Part shown: piece after piece, positions 30,235-38,080 of the stretch
Numbering within the stretch: position 1 is the first letter of the stretch
Layout: every line of letters begins with the position of its first letter
DNA from: Pseudonocardiaceae bacterium
GTDB lineage: Bacteria > Actinomycetota > Actinomycetes > Mycobacteriales > Pseudonocardiaceae
Assembly (NCBI GenBank): GCA_009377865.1
Contig: WHTH01000040.1
Span: 1 to 38,892, forward strand
Direction of reading: 5' to 3'
DNA: 38,892 nt
The notes under the pieces: generated by a model
Databases searched by the model: none
What the model saw: the letters and a program-made list of their open reading frames with translations, nothing else
Told to the model about the DNA's origin: nothing
Translations under genes and position numbers: made by a program

Positions 30235-33200
30235 TCAGGCCCCGACCGGGACCTGCACGGTGATCAACTCGCCATGGCCGAGGTGCAGCAACCCGCGACC
30301 GGGTTGGACTGCCTGGCCCACGATGTTGCGCGGTACCCGGATGCCGACGAGGTCGCCGTCGGTGAGCGACTGCGGGGACAGCAGCAGCCCGCGCCGGGCT
30401 TTCTTCATCTCCACCAGCCAGCCGGCGAAGCCCGCGCCAAGGCTGTCGGCGTCCCCGGCGATCACCAGCGCCTGGCCGGACCCGGAGCCGGCCCGCAGCA
30501 GTGCGAGCAGCCCGTCGGTCGCCTCGCAGTCCCGCAGCAGCTCGGCGTCGTCGATGAGCACGACGGCCTTCTCGCCGACGTCGGCGAGCGCGGCGGTCAG
30601 CTCGTCCGAACCCAGGCCCGGACCGGTGAGCACCGCGGCACCCTCCTCGCCAGCCAGGGTGCGAAGCGGCGACGGGCGGGGTGCGACCGCGACGACCCCG
30701 ATCCCGGCGCGGTGCAGCGACCGGGCCATGCCCAGCAGCACCGTGCTGCGGCCCGACGAGGGCGGACCGGCGACGACGAAGCCGGGCGTGCCGGTGGCCA
30801 GCTGCGGTCCGTACGCGCGCAACGTGTCACCGCCGACGCCGACCAGCGCCCACATCGAACCGTCCACTGTGGTCTGCTCGCGCATCTCCCACCCCTGCTC
30901 GAAGGTCAACCGCGCCGGCAGCACGTCGACCCGGAAGGGCAGCAGCGCAGCCGGCAGCTCGGCGTCGCGCTCCCGCGCCCGCTCCGCGATACGGGTCAAC
31001 GCGCTGGCCTGTGCCTGACCGGTCGCATCCGGGGCGAGTAACGCGACCTGGCTCTCGACCCCGGAGTCGGCCCGCAGCGCCCGTCCTGGCCGCATCGAAT
31101 CGGAGACCTTGCGCGGGTTGATACCGATCATTGAGAAGTCGCTGCGGTCGGGCAGCCGGAACACCATCTTGGCGTCGGTCAACGTGGACATCCGACCCGA
31201 CAGCAGCGAACGGTCTCCGGTGACGACCAGGTGCAGGCCGACGCTGGCGCCTTCCCGCAGCAGGCGGTGGATGTCGTCGGTGAGCGCGCCGTTGTCGATC
31301 TCACCGAGGGAGATCGTGAACGACTCCCACCGATCGATGAGCACCACCAGGTGCGGCAACCGCTGCTCGGGCACCGCCGCGGTCCGCTGTTCGCCGATGT
31401 CGGCGAATCCGTATTCGCTGAGCAGCTCGACCCGGCGCTGCATCTCGGCGGTGAGCCGGTTGATGAGCCGGACCGCACGTTCGGTCTGGGTATTGCGAAC
31501 CACCGCGCCGCAGTGCGGCAGCTCGGAGACCGCCAGCAGCGCGCCGTTGCCACAGTCGATCCCGTACAGCTGCACGTCCGCGGCCGAGTGGACCCGTCCG
31601 ATCGAGCCGACGATCGTCCGCAATATCTGCGAGCGCCCGGTTCGCGGGCCGCCGACCGCGAACAGGTGACCGAACGTGGCAAAGTCCAGGCACGCCGGGC
31701 GCTGCTGCTGGTCGGCCGGCAGGTCATCGAGCCCGTAGGCGACCGGGACGAGCTTACCGGCAGGTGCCGGCTCGGGCAGATCGTCGAGGACGAGGTGCTC
31801 CGGCAGCGGCGGCAGCCACGGGCTGGGCTGGGACGGGATTCCCAGGACCTGGGCGGCCTTGCCGATGGCCTCGACGAGGATGGCCAGGTCGGTCACCTCC
31901 TCGTCGGCTATCACGCGTTCTGGTGGTGCGGGCAGTGGATACCCGAGCCGTGCCGGGTCCAGTCGGGCGACCCACGGCTTGGACGAAGCGACCGGCGTGA
32001 CGCCGGGCCGCCGGCCCCCGACCCGGGCGGTCTGAACCGGGACCAGCGGGCTGGAGCCGCACCGGATGTAGCACCGCCCGGGTGTGGCCTTGCCGATCCG
32101 GCCGGCGTCCGGGGCGTCGATCACGTCGGAGGACTCGCCGCCGTCGGTGACCCGCAGCGCGATCCGCAGATCCGTGTTGGCCCGGATCTCCGGGGAGACC
32201 ACGCCGCTGGGCCGCTGGGTGGCCAGGATCAGGTGGATGCCCAGCGACCGGCCACGGCGGGCAAGGTCCACCAGACCGGTGACGAAGTCGGGCAGCTCGC
32301 GGACCAACGAGGCGAACTCGTCGATCACGATCAGCAGCCGCGGCAGCGGGGGCAGCCCCCGGTTGACCCCGGCGACCTTCAGGTACGAGTCGATGTCCGG
32401 GGCGCCTGCGTCGGAGAGCAGCCGCTCGCGGCGGCGCAGCTCCGCGGCGATCGACTCCAGCGCCCGCTCGACGAGGTGCGCGTCGAGGTCGGTGACCATG
32501 CCCGCCGTGTGGGGCAGGTCCACGCAGTCCTTGAACGCGCTGCCGCCCTTGTAGTCGACCAGGACGAACACCATCGCGTCGGGCCGGTTGGCCACCGCCA
32601 GCGACGCCACCAGGGTCTGCAGGAGTTCGGACTTGCCGGACCCGGTGGTGCCGGCGACCAGCCCGTGCGGCCCGTCCCGGGCCAGGTCGATCGCGTGCGG
32701 GCCGTCGAGCGAGATCCCGAGCAGCGCCTTCGTGGTGCGCCCGCCGGCCCGCCACTGCGCGGAGATCGCGTCTGGAGCCGGTGGCTCCAACCGCATGACA
32801 TCCAGCAGCCGGCACGTCGCCGGCAACGCGGCGTCCTCCTCCTCGCTGCTGACATCGCGCAGCGGTGCCAGCCCCCGGGCCACCCGGTCACACCACGCCG
32901 CGGTGACGGCCTCGGGGCGCACGTTGTCGACGGGCTCCTCGCCGGTCTGGCGCACCCGCAAGCCACCGGCCGGGTCCACCGCCACCACCGCCGCGCACTC
33001 GGCGGGAAGCATCCGCTCATCAGCGTCCAGGCACACCGCGTACACGCCGACCGACGGACCCTCCTTCAGGATCTGGATCACTCCGGGCTGCTGTCGCAGC
33101 CGCCGGGCACCGTCCAGGACGACCACGATGTCCGGTTCGGCGAACGCGGCAACCGAGGAGTCGCGCATCGCCTTGACCCTCGCGGTCACGACGGCCGCCA

Positions 33201-34593
33201 ACTCGCTGATCCGCGCCGAGACGGTGTCGGAGTCGCTGCCGACCAGCGAGCACGAGTGCGGCTCGTCGGCCGGGCGGGCATGCGGCAGCCAGCGCACCCA
33301 CTGCCACGACGCCCGCCCCGACGCATCGGTGAGCACGTAGGTCTGCACGTCGTTGGGGCTCTGCAGCACCGAAGTCTGAGCCAGCACCCACCGCGCCAGC
33401 GCCCGCGGCGTCGGGCCGGGCCCGGCGATACCGAGCACCCCACGCTCGCGCAGTGAGACGGTGACCGGAACGTCCATGGCGGTCCAGGTCACGGACCGCT
33501 TGTGCTCCTCACGGGTCGGATCGTCGAGCACGACCTGCGACGGCAGGTCGCCGGTGCCGACCCGCAGCAACAAGTAGTCGAGGTCATCGCGACGGCGCTC
33601 CCACAGCCGGCTGCGTGGCCCGGTCGCGGTGAGCAGCGCCGCGGCCGGGTCCGGGCAGTCGGTGCGGCGCAACGCCTCTTCGGCGTGCAGCGCCTGCCGG
33701 GCCTCGGCACCGAGCGAGGCGGTGCGCTCGCGGTACTCATCGAGGCGTTGGCTGTAGGTCTTGCGGCCGTGCTTGCGGTCGGTCACGTAGTTGCCGATTA
33801 TCATGATGGGGCTGAGCAGCGCGAAGCCGAGGAAGAGGAAGTTGCCGAGCGCGTAGACCATGATCCCGGCCAGTACCAGGGGCGCCAGCGCCATCACGAT
33901 CGGCAACGGCCGGCGATCGGCCTGGCTGGGTGGCGACGGAATCCGGAACTTGGCCGGTCGAGACGGCGGCCGCAGCCGCGGCGGTCGGTTGTAATCCAGG
34001 CCGGCCACGTCCTCGGACCGCTGCAATGCCGCATCCGGTGGACTCGGAGCCGCGAGTTCGACCACCGTCCACCCGACGCAGAGCTGCCGGCCGATCCGCC
34101 ACGGCGTCGACACGATGAGCTGTTCGTCATCCAGCCAGGCGTCCACACCGGTCTGCGGGGTGGCGGTCACCGTACCGTCGGCCGCGACCCCGACCGTGAC
34201 GGCCCGCGGCGGCAGGCTCGCGTCGTCGACCGCGACCGTCGCGTCCGGAGCACCGCCGAGCTGCGCTATCCCGGAGCCCAGCCGGAACACCCCGCCCGAG
34301 TCGGGACCGCTGACCACCCGCAGCTCGACGAGACCGTCCGGCTCCGGCGGCAGGCAGCCGCCCGGGTGCCCGAGGCTGACCAGGCTCCCGTCGCGCATCG
34401 GCGACTCGCACAGCGGCAGCACCGGAGTCAACAGGGTCCCGTCTACATACAGCGGCGCGGAGCGCCCGGTCGGCTGTACCACCCGGGTCAGCGCTGCCCA
34501 CATCTGGCGCGCCGTCGCCCCCGGCCCGGCGTCGACGACGACGTCGGTGGCCCGCTCGCCGGCTGGATCGACGACCGTGAGTGTCAGGCGCAC
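30235..34593 (-). CDS. eccC: EccC/EssC-type T7SS ATPase with FHA domain
   Basis: Motor of type VII secretion, 1452 residues from GTG 34593 (ribosome site GAAGGGGG). A ubiquitin-like start (LTLTVVDPAGERATDVVV) leads to an FHA-type region (about 70-190), two membrane helices (about 230-275, PIVMALAPLVLAGIMVYALG and LFLGFALLSPIMIIGNYV) and three FtsK/SpoIIIE domains. The first has an intact Walker A (GTTGSGKSE, about residue 650) and Walker B (LLIVIDEFASL). In domains 2 (GGPRTGRSQ, about 984) and 3 (AGPPSSGRST, about 1278) the P-loop Lys is Arg, so only domain 1 should hydrolyse ATP. FHA plus fused domains resembles EssC of Firmicutes more than mycobacterial EccCa/EccCb. eccB, eccD and mycP are not in the window. 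Confidence 0.93.
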   Translation of the reverse strand: MRLTLTVVDPAGERATDVVVDAGPGATARQMWAALTRVVQPTGRSAPLYVDGTLLTPVLPLCESPMRDGSLVSLGHPGGCLPPEPDGLVELRVVSGPDSGGVFRLGSGIAQLGGAPDATVAVDDASLPPRAVTVGVAADGTVTATPQTGVDAWLDDEQLIVSTPWRIGRQLCVGWTVVELAAPSPPDAALQRSEDVAGLDYNRPPRLRPPSRPAKFRIPSPPSQADRRPLPIVMALAPLVLAGIMVYALGNFLFLGFALLSPIMIIGNYVTDRKHGRKTYSQRLDEYRERTASLGAEARQALHAEEALRRTDCPDPAAALLTATGPRSRLWERRRDDLDYLLLRVGTGDLPSQVVLDDPTREEHKRSVTWTAMDVPVTVSLRERGVLGIAGPGPTPRALARWVLAQTSVLQSPNDVQTYVLTDASGRASWQWVRWLPHARPADEPHSCSLVGSDSDTVSARISELAAVVTARVKAMRDSSVAAFAEPDIVVVLDGARRLRQQPGVIQILKEGPSVGVYAVCLDADERMLPAECAAVVAVDPAGGLRVRQTGEEPVDNVRPEAVTAAWCDRVARGLAPLRDVSSEEEDAALPATCRLLDVMRLEPPAPDAISAQWRAGGRTTKALLGISLDGPHAIDLARDGPHGLVAGTTGSGKSELLQTLVASLAVANRPDAMVFVLVDYKGGSAFKDCVDLPHTAGMVTDLDAHLVERALESIAAELRRRERLLSDAGAPDIDSYLKVAGVNRGLPPLPRLLIVIDEFASLVRELPDFVTGLVDLARRGRSLGIHLILATQRPSGVVSPEIRANTDLRIALRVTDGGESSDVIDAPDAGRIGKATPGRCYIRCGSSPLVPVQTARVGGRRPGVTPVASSKPWVARLDPARLGYPLPAPPERVIADEEVTDLAILVEAIGKAAQVLGIPSQPSPWLPPLPEHLVLDDLPEPAPAGKLVPVAYGLDDLPADQQQRPACLDFATFGHLFAVGGPRTGRSQILRTIVGSIGRVHSAADVQLYGIDCGNGALLAVSELPHCGAVVRNTQTERAVRLINRLTAEMQRRVELLSEYGFADIGEQRTAAVPEQRLPHLVVLIDRWESFTISLGEIDNGALTDDIHRLLREGASVGLHLVVTGDRSLLSGRMSTLTDAKMVFRLPDRSDFSMIGINPRKVSDSMRPGRALRADSGVESQVALLAPDATGQAQASALTRIAERARERDAELPAALLPFRVDVLPARLTFEQGWEMREQTTVDGSMWALVGVGGDTLRAYGPQLATGTPGFVVAGPPSSGRSTVLLGMARSLHRAGIGVVAVAPRPSPLRTLAGEEGAAVLTGPGLGSDELTAALADVGEKAVVLIDDAELLRDCEATDGLLALLRAGSGSGQALVIAGDADSLGAGFAGWLVEMKKARRGLLLSPQSLTDGDLVGIRVPRNIVGQAVQPGRGLLHLGHGELITVQVPVGA

Positions 34594-34722
34594 CCGTTGC
34601 CCCCTTCTCGCTCCTCGCGCTGCCTGCACAGTCAGCGGCGCCCGCAGTCATCATGCGACATGTGACGTCGCGTGGCTACCGAGGTCTGGACACGCGGGGT
34701 GGAAGCCACCCTAACGAACCAG

Positions 34723-34751
34723 GTGACGAGCGGGGACCGGGCAGGTACGGT
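34723..34751 (+). promoter_or_regulatory. Probable promoter of the WXG100 gene
   Basis: GTGACG (34723-34728) and TACGGT (34746-34751) are separated by exactly 17 bases, a fair match to a vegetative actinobacterial promoter. A leader of about 80 bases then leads to a strong ribosome site (GGAGGGAG) eight bases before the ATG. The rest of the 247-base divergent gap to eccC shows no clear minus-strand promoter. Confidence 0.5.
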
Positions 34752-34840
34752 CAGGCCGTCAACCGAGGGAGCGCGGACCGGGGGTCGGTGTCGTCGGCGT
34801 GGGCCGACGGTCTGCGGTTCTGCGTGGAGGGAGCGCCATC

Positions 34841-35137
34841 ATGGCCAACGTCAACGTGACCTATGAGGAGATGCGGGCCGCCGGCAAGCAGCTCCAGGCC
34901 GGCAAGGCCGACATCGAGAGCCGTTTGACTCAGATGAAGAGCCAGGTCGATCAGCTCGTCGCCGGTGGGTATGTCACCGATGTGTCGAGCAAGCAGTTCC
35001 AGTCGTCCTACGAGGAGTTCAACCAGGGCGCCACCAAGACCATCCAGGGTCTCGAGGGCATGAGCCAGTACCTCAACACCGCCGCCGACACCTTCCAGCA
35101 GACCGACCAGCAGCTCTCCCAGCAGCTCGGCCGCTGA
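34841..35137 (+). CDS. WXG100-family T7SS protein
   Basis: 98 residues forming a helical hairpin: VTYEEMRAAGKQLQAGKADI (helix 1), the turn VAGGYVTDVSSKQFQSSYEE and a second helix with GLEGMSQYLNTAADTFQQ. The W-x-G turn is replaced by G-Y-V-T-D, a variant common among WXG100 proteins of Pseudonocardiales. It should form a dimer and be exported by the EccC motor encoded divergently. A C-terminal YxxxD/E export signal is not evident, so a partner protein may supply it. A stem-loop follows the gene, making it a single-gene transcript. Confidence 0.9.
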   Translation: MANVNVTYEEMRAAGKQLQAGKADIESRLTQMKSQVDQLVAGGYVTDVSSKQFQSSYEEFNQGATKTIQGLEGMSQYLNTAADTFQQTDQQLSQQLGR

Positions 35138-35477
35138 TCGCCGGCGGCACCGCCCGCGCGTACCGGCTGACGTGGCACCGCGACCACCACATGGGCAACG
35201 GTGTCACGTCAGCCCGATACGTGTCGGTCCACTGAGGTCTTCTCAGCAAACCTCACGCTGCGGTGCTCAGCTCGGTTCGACGTGGCCGCGCCCGTCGGCC
35301 GGTGCCCGAGGCCGCAGTACCCGTTGAGGTTCTCGGCTTCCGATAAAAACTGCTGGTGGTAGCAATGTCGCTCACGCAATAGAACTACCGCCCAGCGACC
35401 GTCGTCCGGCGCGTTGCTCAGCTACTGCTCGCCGTCGGGAAGATGGCGTCGGACGGCGGCGGAGCGGTCACCGGCTA
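35138..35477 (+). other. Intergenic region without a recognisable gene
   Basis: 340 bases. The first part holds the hairpin at 35166-35213. A short TGAGGT/ACCTCA stem follows near 35237. The stretch 35340-35395 is locally AT-richer (around GATAAAAACTG) and could hold a promoter for the regulator downstream, but I see no convincing -35/-10 pair. No tRNA or att-like repeat is found. Confidence 0.5.
35166..35213 (+). terminator. Stem-loop after the WXG100 gene
   Basis: GCTGACGTGGCACCG (35166-35180) pairs with CGGTGTCACGTCAGC (35199-35213): 15 pairs with one G-T, around an 18-base loop, 28 bases after the stop codon. There is no T-run. It is the strongest hairpin near this gene and most likely ends its transcript. 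Confidence 0.6.
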
Positions 35478-36785
35478 GGTCCGGGCCACCGCAAGCCAGA
35501 CGAGTTCTGGCAGTGCGCGGCGCTGCGAGACGCACTGGATGCGCGCCACTTCGGCCAGGTGCTCTATGCCTACCGGCACGAGCACCGGCCGGTACTCACG
35601 CAAGCCAAGGTCGGCCGCTGGCTCGGACTGACGCAGGGTCAGGTCAGCCGACTGGAACGCAGCGACCAGCCGACCCACGACCTGAGCAAGCTCGACCACT
35701 GGGCTCGTGCGCTGCGCATACCCGCGCACCGGTGACGCCCATAGCGTCGAGCACGAGGCCGAGACGGGAGGCGAGGACGTGCAACGGCGGCAACTGCTGC
35801 AGGCGCTGGCAGCTGGTGCGGCGACCGCTGGCAGCTCGGCGTTCGGCTGGTTCGGCACGCAGCAGCAACCCGCGTCTGCCGCACGAGCGGTGGGTATGCC
35901 GGACGTGCAGATCATCCGGGAGATGACCCACACCTTCCGTGGCTTGGACAACCGGTTCGGCGGGGGCCGCGCGCGCTCGGCGGTCACAAACTACCTCGCG
36001 TCCGACGTCGTGCCGCTGTTGCGCGAGGGCCGGTATCGCAGCGACGTGCGGCAGGTGCTGTCGACGGCGGTGGCCGAGCTCAACCAGCTCGCCGGGTGGA
36101 TGGTGGGCGACACCGGCTCGGGACGCCGGCATCTGCGGCAGGCAATGCACCTGAGCCAGGACGTCGGTGACGACGCGCTGGCAGGCGAGATGCTTGCCGG
36201 GATGAGCCATCAGGCCGCGTTCGCGCGCTCGTCCGCGCTGGCGACCGACCTGGCACGAGCGGCCAAGGACAACGGCAAGCGCTCCGGGGTGCCGCCCTGG
36301 TGTCCGAGGCGGCCGTCATGGAGGCGCACGGGCTCGCGCTGGCGAAGGACACCCGTGACTGCTTGGCCGCGCTGCGGGAGTCGGAGGAGGCCTTCGCCGC
36401 TGCCACGGAGCGGGAACGCCCGGACTGGCTCGGCTACTTCGACGGCGCCTACCTCGCCGCGAAGTTCGGCCACTGCTTCCGCGACCTGTGACGACCCGCC
36501 GACGCCGAGCGGTTCGCTCGCCGTTCGCTGGAGATGATCGACGGCTACGACCGCGGCAGGCTGTTCAACCTGGCGCTGCTCGCCTCCGCGCTGGCAGACC
36601 AGGGCAAGGTCGAGGAAGCCTGTGAGGCGGGCTCGGCCGCACTGCGGATCGCGGGCGACGCGCGGTCGGTGCGCACCGTGGCGTACCTGGCCGACCTGTC
36701 ACACCGGCTCACGCCGTTCCGGACCCAGCCCGCCGTCGGGCGGTTGAACGAGCAGATGAGAGCAGCTGACGTGCCGGTTCAGTGA
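35478..36785 (+). pseudogene. XRE-family regulator with TPR-like C-terminus, broken at several points
   Basis: One gene of about 420 codons in pieces. Piece 1 (to TGA 35735) is the helix-turn-helix: KPDEFWQCAALRDALDARHF and LTQAKVGRWLGLTQGQVSRL. No start codon precedes it in frame. Piece 2 (another frame, possible GTG 35779) carries QRRQLLQALAAGAATAGSSA and the TPR-like region. Near 36288 the frame shifts to ALVSEAAVMEAHGLALAKD. An in-frame TGA at 36489-36491 interrupts it, after which RFARRSLEMIDGYDRGRLFN runs to the stop at 36785. Related actinomycete regulators have all these blocks in one frame. With two frameshifts, a stop and a lost start, this is a decayed gene. Confidence 0.82.
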
Positions 36786-37281
36786 ACCCAGCGGAACGCG
36801 AGGACGTGCAGCAGGCCGATCTGTGTACCGGCGCCGATGATCTCACCACGGTCGATCCGGTCCCGCACCGAGTCCAGTGCGATCCACTCGACGCGGGCGG
36901 TCTCGTTGACGTCAGCGGGCTTGCCGGTGTCCTCGGCGCCCTCGCCCAGGAACAGCAGGTTCTCGAAGTCGGCGGTACCGGGCGTCGGCTGAAACCCCGT
37001 CAACGGCCGCATGCTGCGGGGCCGCCAGCCGGTCTCCTCCTTCGACTTCACGCGCGGCCGTCACGGCCGGGTCCTCGTCCGGGTCGACGTAGCCGCCCAG
37101 CAGTACGTACTGCGGATGCCCAAGGCCGCGATGGCTGTTGTGCTGGACGACGCTGGCGAGCACGTGCTGATCGATTGGGCAGCTCGACCTGCGCGATGCT
37201 CAGGTCCAGCTTCCGGGAGTCGTCGACGAGCCGCTCGCCGTGAACGGTCCAGCGCGTCGGCTCCGGGCGAGCGTCAGACAC
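36779..37281 (-). pseudogene. Nudix hydrolase disrupted by a small inversion and a frameshift
   Basis: Gene order on the minus strand: GTG 37281 gives SDARPEPTRWTVHGERLV then DLSIAQVELPN, a typical Nudix lead-in. The next block is unreadable here because it is encoded on the plus strand (see 37104-37173). The minus strand resumes at GGYVDPDEDPAVTAAREV. An extra base near 37050 shifts the frame, and KEETGWRPRSMRPLTGFQP completes the Nudix box. The C-terminal half (FENLLFLGEGAEDTGKPADV, ARVEWIALDSV, GTQIGLLHVLAF) runs to the stop at 36779. The block WRHRF...WELP expected before GGYVDP is missing. It starts 17 bases after msrA and was probably its operon partner. Confidence 0.82.
37104..37173 (+). 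other. Inverted segment carrying the middle of the Nudix gene
   Basis: Read on the plus strand, opposite to the gene around it, these bases give YVLRMPKAAM...VVLDDAGEHVLI, exactly the strand and turn that precede the Nudix box in this subfamily. On the minus strand the same bases give no Nudix-like sequence. The left edge is a perfect 12-bp palindrome (CAGTACGTACTG, 37101-37112), and the right edge holds ATCGAT. Confidence 0.75.
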
Positions 37282-37298
37282 GCACCCAGCCTCGCACG

Positions 37299-37958
37299 TC
37301 AGGCCTCGGCGGACTCGACGCCGACCGGGTAGGCCACCCCTGTGCCACCGATTCCACAGTACCCGTTCTTATTGCGGCCAAGGTACTGCTGGTGATAGTC
37401 CTCCGCGTAGTAGAACGTGCGCAAAGTCGTGATCTCGGTGCTGACGTCCCCGCGACCCGCAGCGTGCAGGGCGTGCTGGTAGGCGCGCTCACTGGTTTCG
37501 GCCTCGGCGTGCTGCTCGTCATCGGCGGTGTAGACGGCCGAGCGGTACTGGGTCCCCACGTCGTTGCCTTGACGCATGCCCTGGGTGGGGTCATGGCCCT
37601 CCCAGAACAACCGCAGCAACTCGCCGTAGGAGATCTGCGCGGGGTCGTAGAGCACCAGCACGACCTCCGCGTGCCCGGTCCGGCCGCTGCACACCTCCTC
37701 GTAGCTGGGGTTGGGCGTGTGTCCCCCGGCATATCCGGCGGCGGTGGAGTACACGCCGGGGGTGCGCCAGAAAATCCGCTCGGCACCCCAGAAACAGCCC
37801 ATGCCGAAGACCGCGGTGCGCATACCCTCGGGGAACGGGGGGACGATGCGGTTGCCGGAGACGGCGTGCCGCTCAGATACCTGGATCGGGCTCTCACGCC
37901 CCGGCAGCGCCTCCTGTGCGGTCACCATGCGGTTCTTGTCACGTCCGAACAGCGCCAT
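37299..37958 (-). CDS. msrA: Peptide-methionine (S)-S-oxide reductase MsrA
   Basis: Repairs oxidised methionine in proteins; 219 residues, cytosolic. The active-site motif [13 protein letters not shown] (catalytic Cys about residue 55) is followed by [52 protein letters not shown] with GTQYRSAVY, and the end block [15 protein letters not shown], all diagnostic. No MsrB domain is fused and there is no resolving-Cys-rich tail. ATG 37958 has a -10-like TAGCCT six bases upstream and no ribosome site, so the transcript is probably leaderless. The broken Nudix gene follows 17 bases downstream. Confidence 0.96.
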   Translation of the reverse strand: MALFGRDKNRMVTAQEALPGRESPIQVSERHAVSGNRIVPPFPEGMRTAVFGMGCFWGAERIFWRTPGVYSTAAGYAGGHTPNPSYEEVCSGRTGHAEVVLVLYDPAQISYGELLRLFWEGHDPTQGMRQGNDVGTQYRSAVYTADDEQHAEAETSERAYQHALHAAGRGDVSTEITTLRTFYYAEDYHQQYLGRNKNGYCGIGGTGVAYPVGVESAEA

Positions 37959-38080
37959 ACACCCAGGCTACGCCCGGCCGCAGCGCGCCGCGGATGTCAC
38001 GAACCGCAGGCGCCGTTCGCCCACCCAAGCCGCACGTGCACAATGACGGACCGACTCGACGTGGCAGGAAGGGGGCGCCG

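Noticed and set aside
31231-33456. A 741-codon open frame on the plus strand opposite eccC
   Set aside because: It is the antisense of a clear FtsK/SpoIIIE gene, with Arg/Gln/Gly-rich low-complexity sequence and no domain. Long shadow frames are expected at this GC content.
30235-35137. A complete mycobacterial-type ESX locus
   Set aside because: Only the EccC-type ATPase, one WXG100 gene and one Esx-like gene are present; eccB, eccD, eccE and mycosin genes are not in the window.
35138-35477. A possible tRNA or attachment site in the 340-base gap after the WXG100 gene
   Set aside because: No cloverleaf, no CCA end, no T-loop GTTCRA motif and no repeat of this region elsewhere in the window.
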